A program made the position numbers and the translations under genes. The notes under the pieces were generated by a model. The model searched no databases, was not told where the DNA came from, and was given only the letters and a program-made list of their open reading frames with translations. From contig JBICHM010000013.1 of assembly GCA_043101835.1 (NCBI GenBank), forward strand, positions 1 to 5,023: a DNA stretch of 5,023 bases. Reading direction: 5' to 3'. The DNA comes from JBICHM01 sp043101835. GTDB lineage: Bacteria; Planctomycetota; Phycisphaerae; Phycisphaerales; UBA1924. Shown piece after piece: positions 4,943 through 5,023 of this stretch. Position 1 is the first letter of the stretch. Each line of letters starts with the position of its first letter.

Positions 4943-5023
4943 CTACTTCCCGCACCCATTCGGGTTGCCGGGCCCTCCCGATGCATCGGCCCGATCATTC
5001 GCCGCGATCAGGCCACATGCACC
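4943..5023 (-). CDS. Possible C-terminal fragment of an upstream reverse gene (cut by window edge)
   Basis: Of the three minus-strand frames entering from the right edge, only one stays open. It gives 26 residues (GACGLIAANDRADASGG...NGCGK) and ends in TAG at 4945-4943. The product is Gly/Asn-rich and not recognised. It would lie 108 nt upstream of the yceI-like start on the same strand. 81 open nucleotides are weak evidence, so this may be noncoding. Confidence 0.22.
   Translation of the reverse strand, partial: GACGLIAANDRADASGGPGNPNGCGK

Noticed and set aside
4455..4955. Reverse frame overlapping the yceI-like gene (166 codons)
   Set aside because: It is out of frame with a clear YceI domain and has Arg-rich shadow composition.
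5017..5023. ATG at the right edge as the start of a forward gene
   Set aside because: Only seven bases are visible, with a weak AGG upstream, which is not enough to support a gene.

Overview
This is a GC-rich bacterial window with strong G/C preference at third codon positions and tight gene packing. No mobile element, tRNA, rRNA or CRISPR array is visible. Phylum cannot be fixed from the sequence. The mix of a YceI protein paired with an unrecognised membrane protein, a short HPF-like protein and an SbtA-like permease would fit a Planctomycetota-like or other environmental Gram-negative bacterium, but that is only an impression. The secreted YceI protein suggests a periplasm.

Layout, left to right. 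A forward thioredoxin-family gene with a CNHC active site (86-670) is followed after 80 nt by a forward sodium-dependent bicarbonate permease of the SbtA family (751-1737). The permease overlaps tail-to-tail with a reverse NhaR-type LysR regulator (1723-2628). A short AT-rich control region (about 2629-2758) separates the regulator from a divergent, forward HPF/RaiA-type ribosome hibernation gene (2759-3085). Next comes a 218-nt stretch holding a possible small ORF and a 15-bp perfect inverted repeat. The last block is reverse: a YceI-family exported protein (4202-4834) with an unrecognised polytopic membrane protein 25 nt downstream (3304-4176). A possible C-terminal fragment of another reverse gene touches the right edge.

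How the genes may work together. The most suggestive unit is the permease, NhaR-type regulator and hibernation factor. In E. coli, NhaR is a Na+-responsive LysR activator, and SbtA couples HCO3- uptake to Na+. A Na+/pH/bicarbonate-sensing regulator next to a Na+-coupled transporter and divergent from a ribosome-silencing factor suggests a link between ion or inorganic-carbon status and translation. The regulator/HPF control region supports real regulation. It holds an extended -10 promoter placed so that the regulator mRNA would be leaderless, a LysR-style T-N11-A dyad, a second smaller dyad, and a 14-bp stem-loop in the presumed HPF leader. The co-regulation itself is inference. The YceI/membrane-protein pair looks like a separate two-gene operon.
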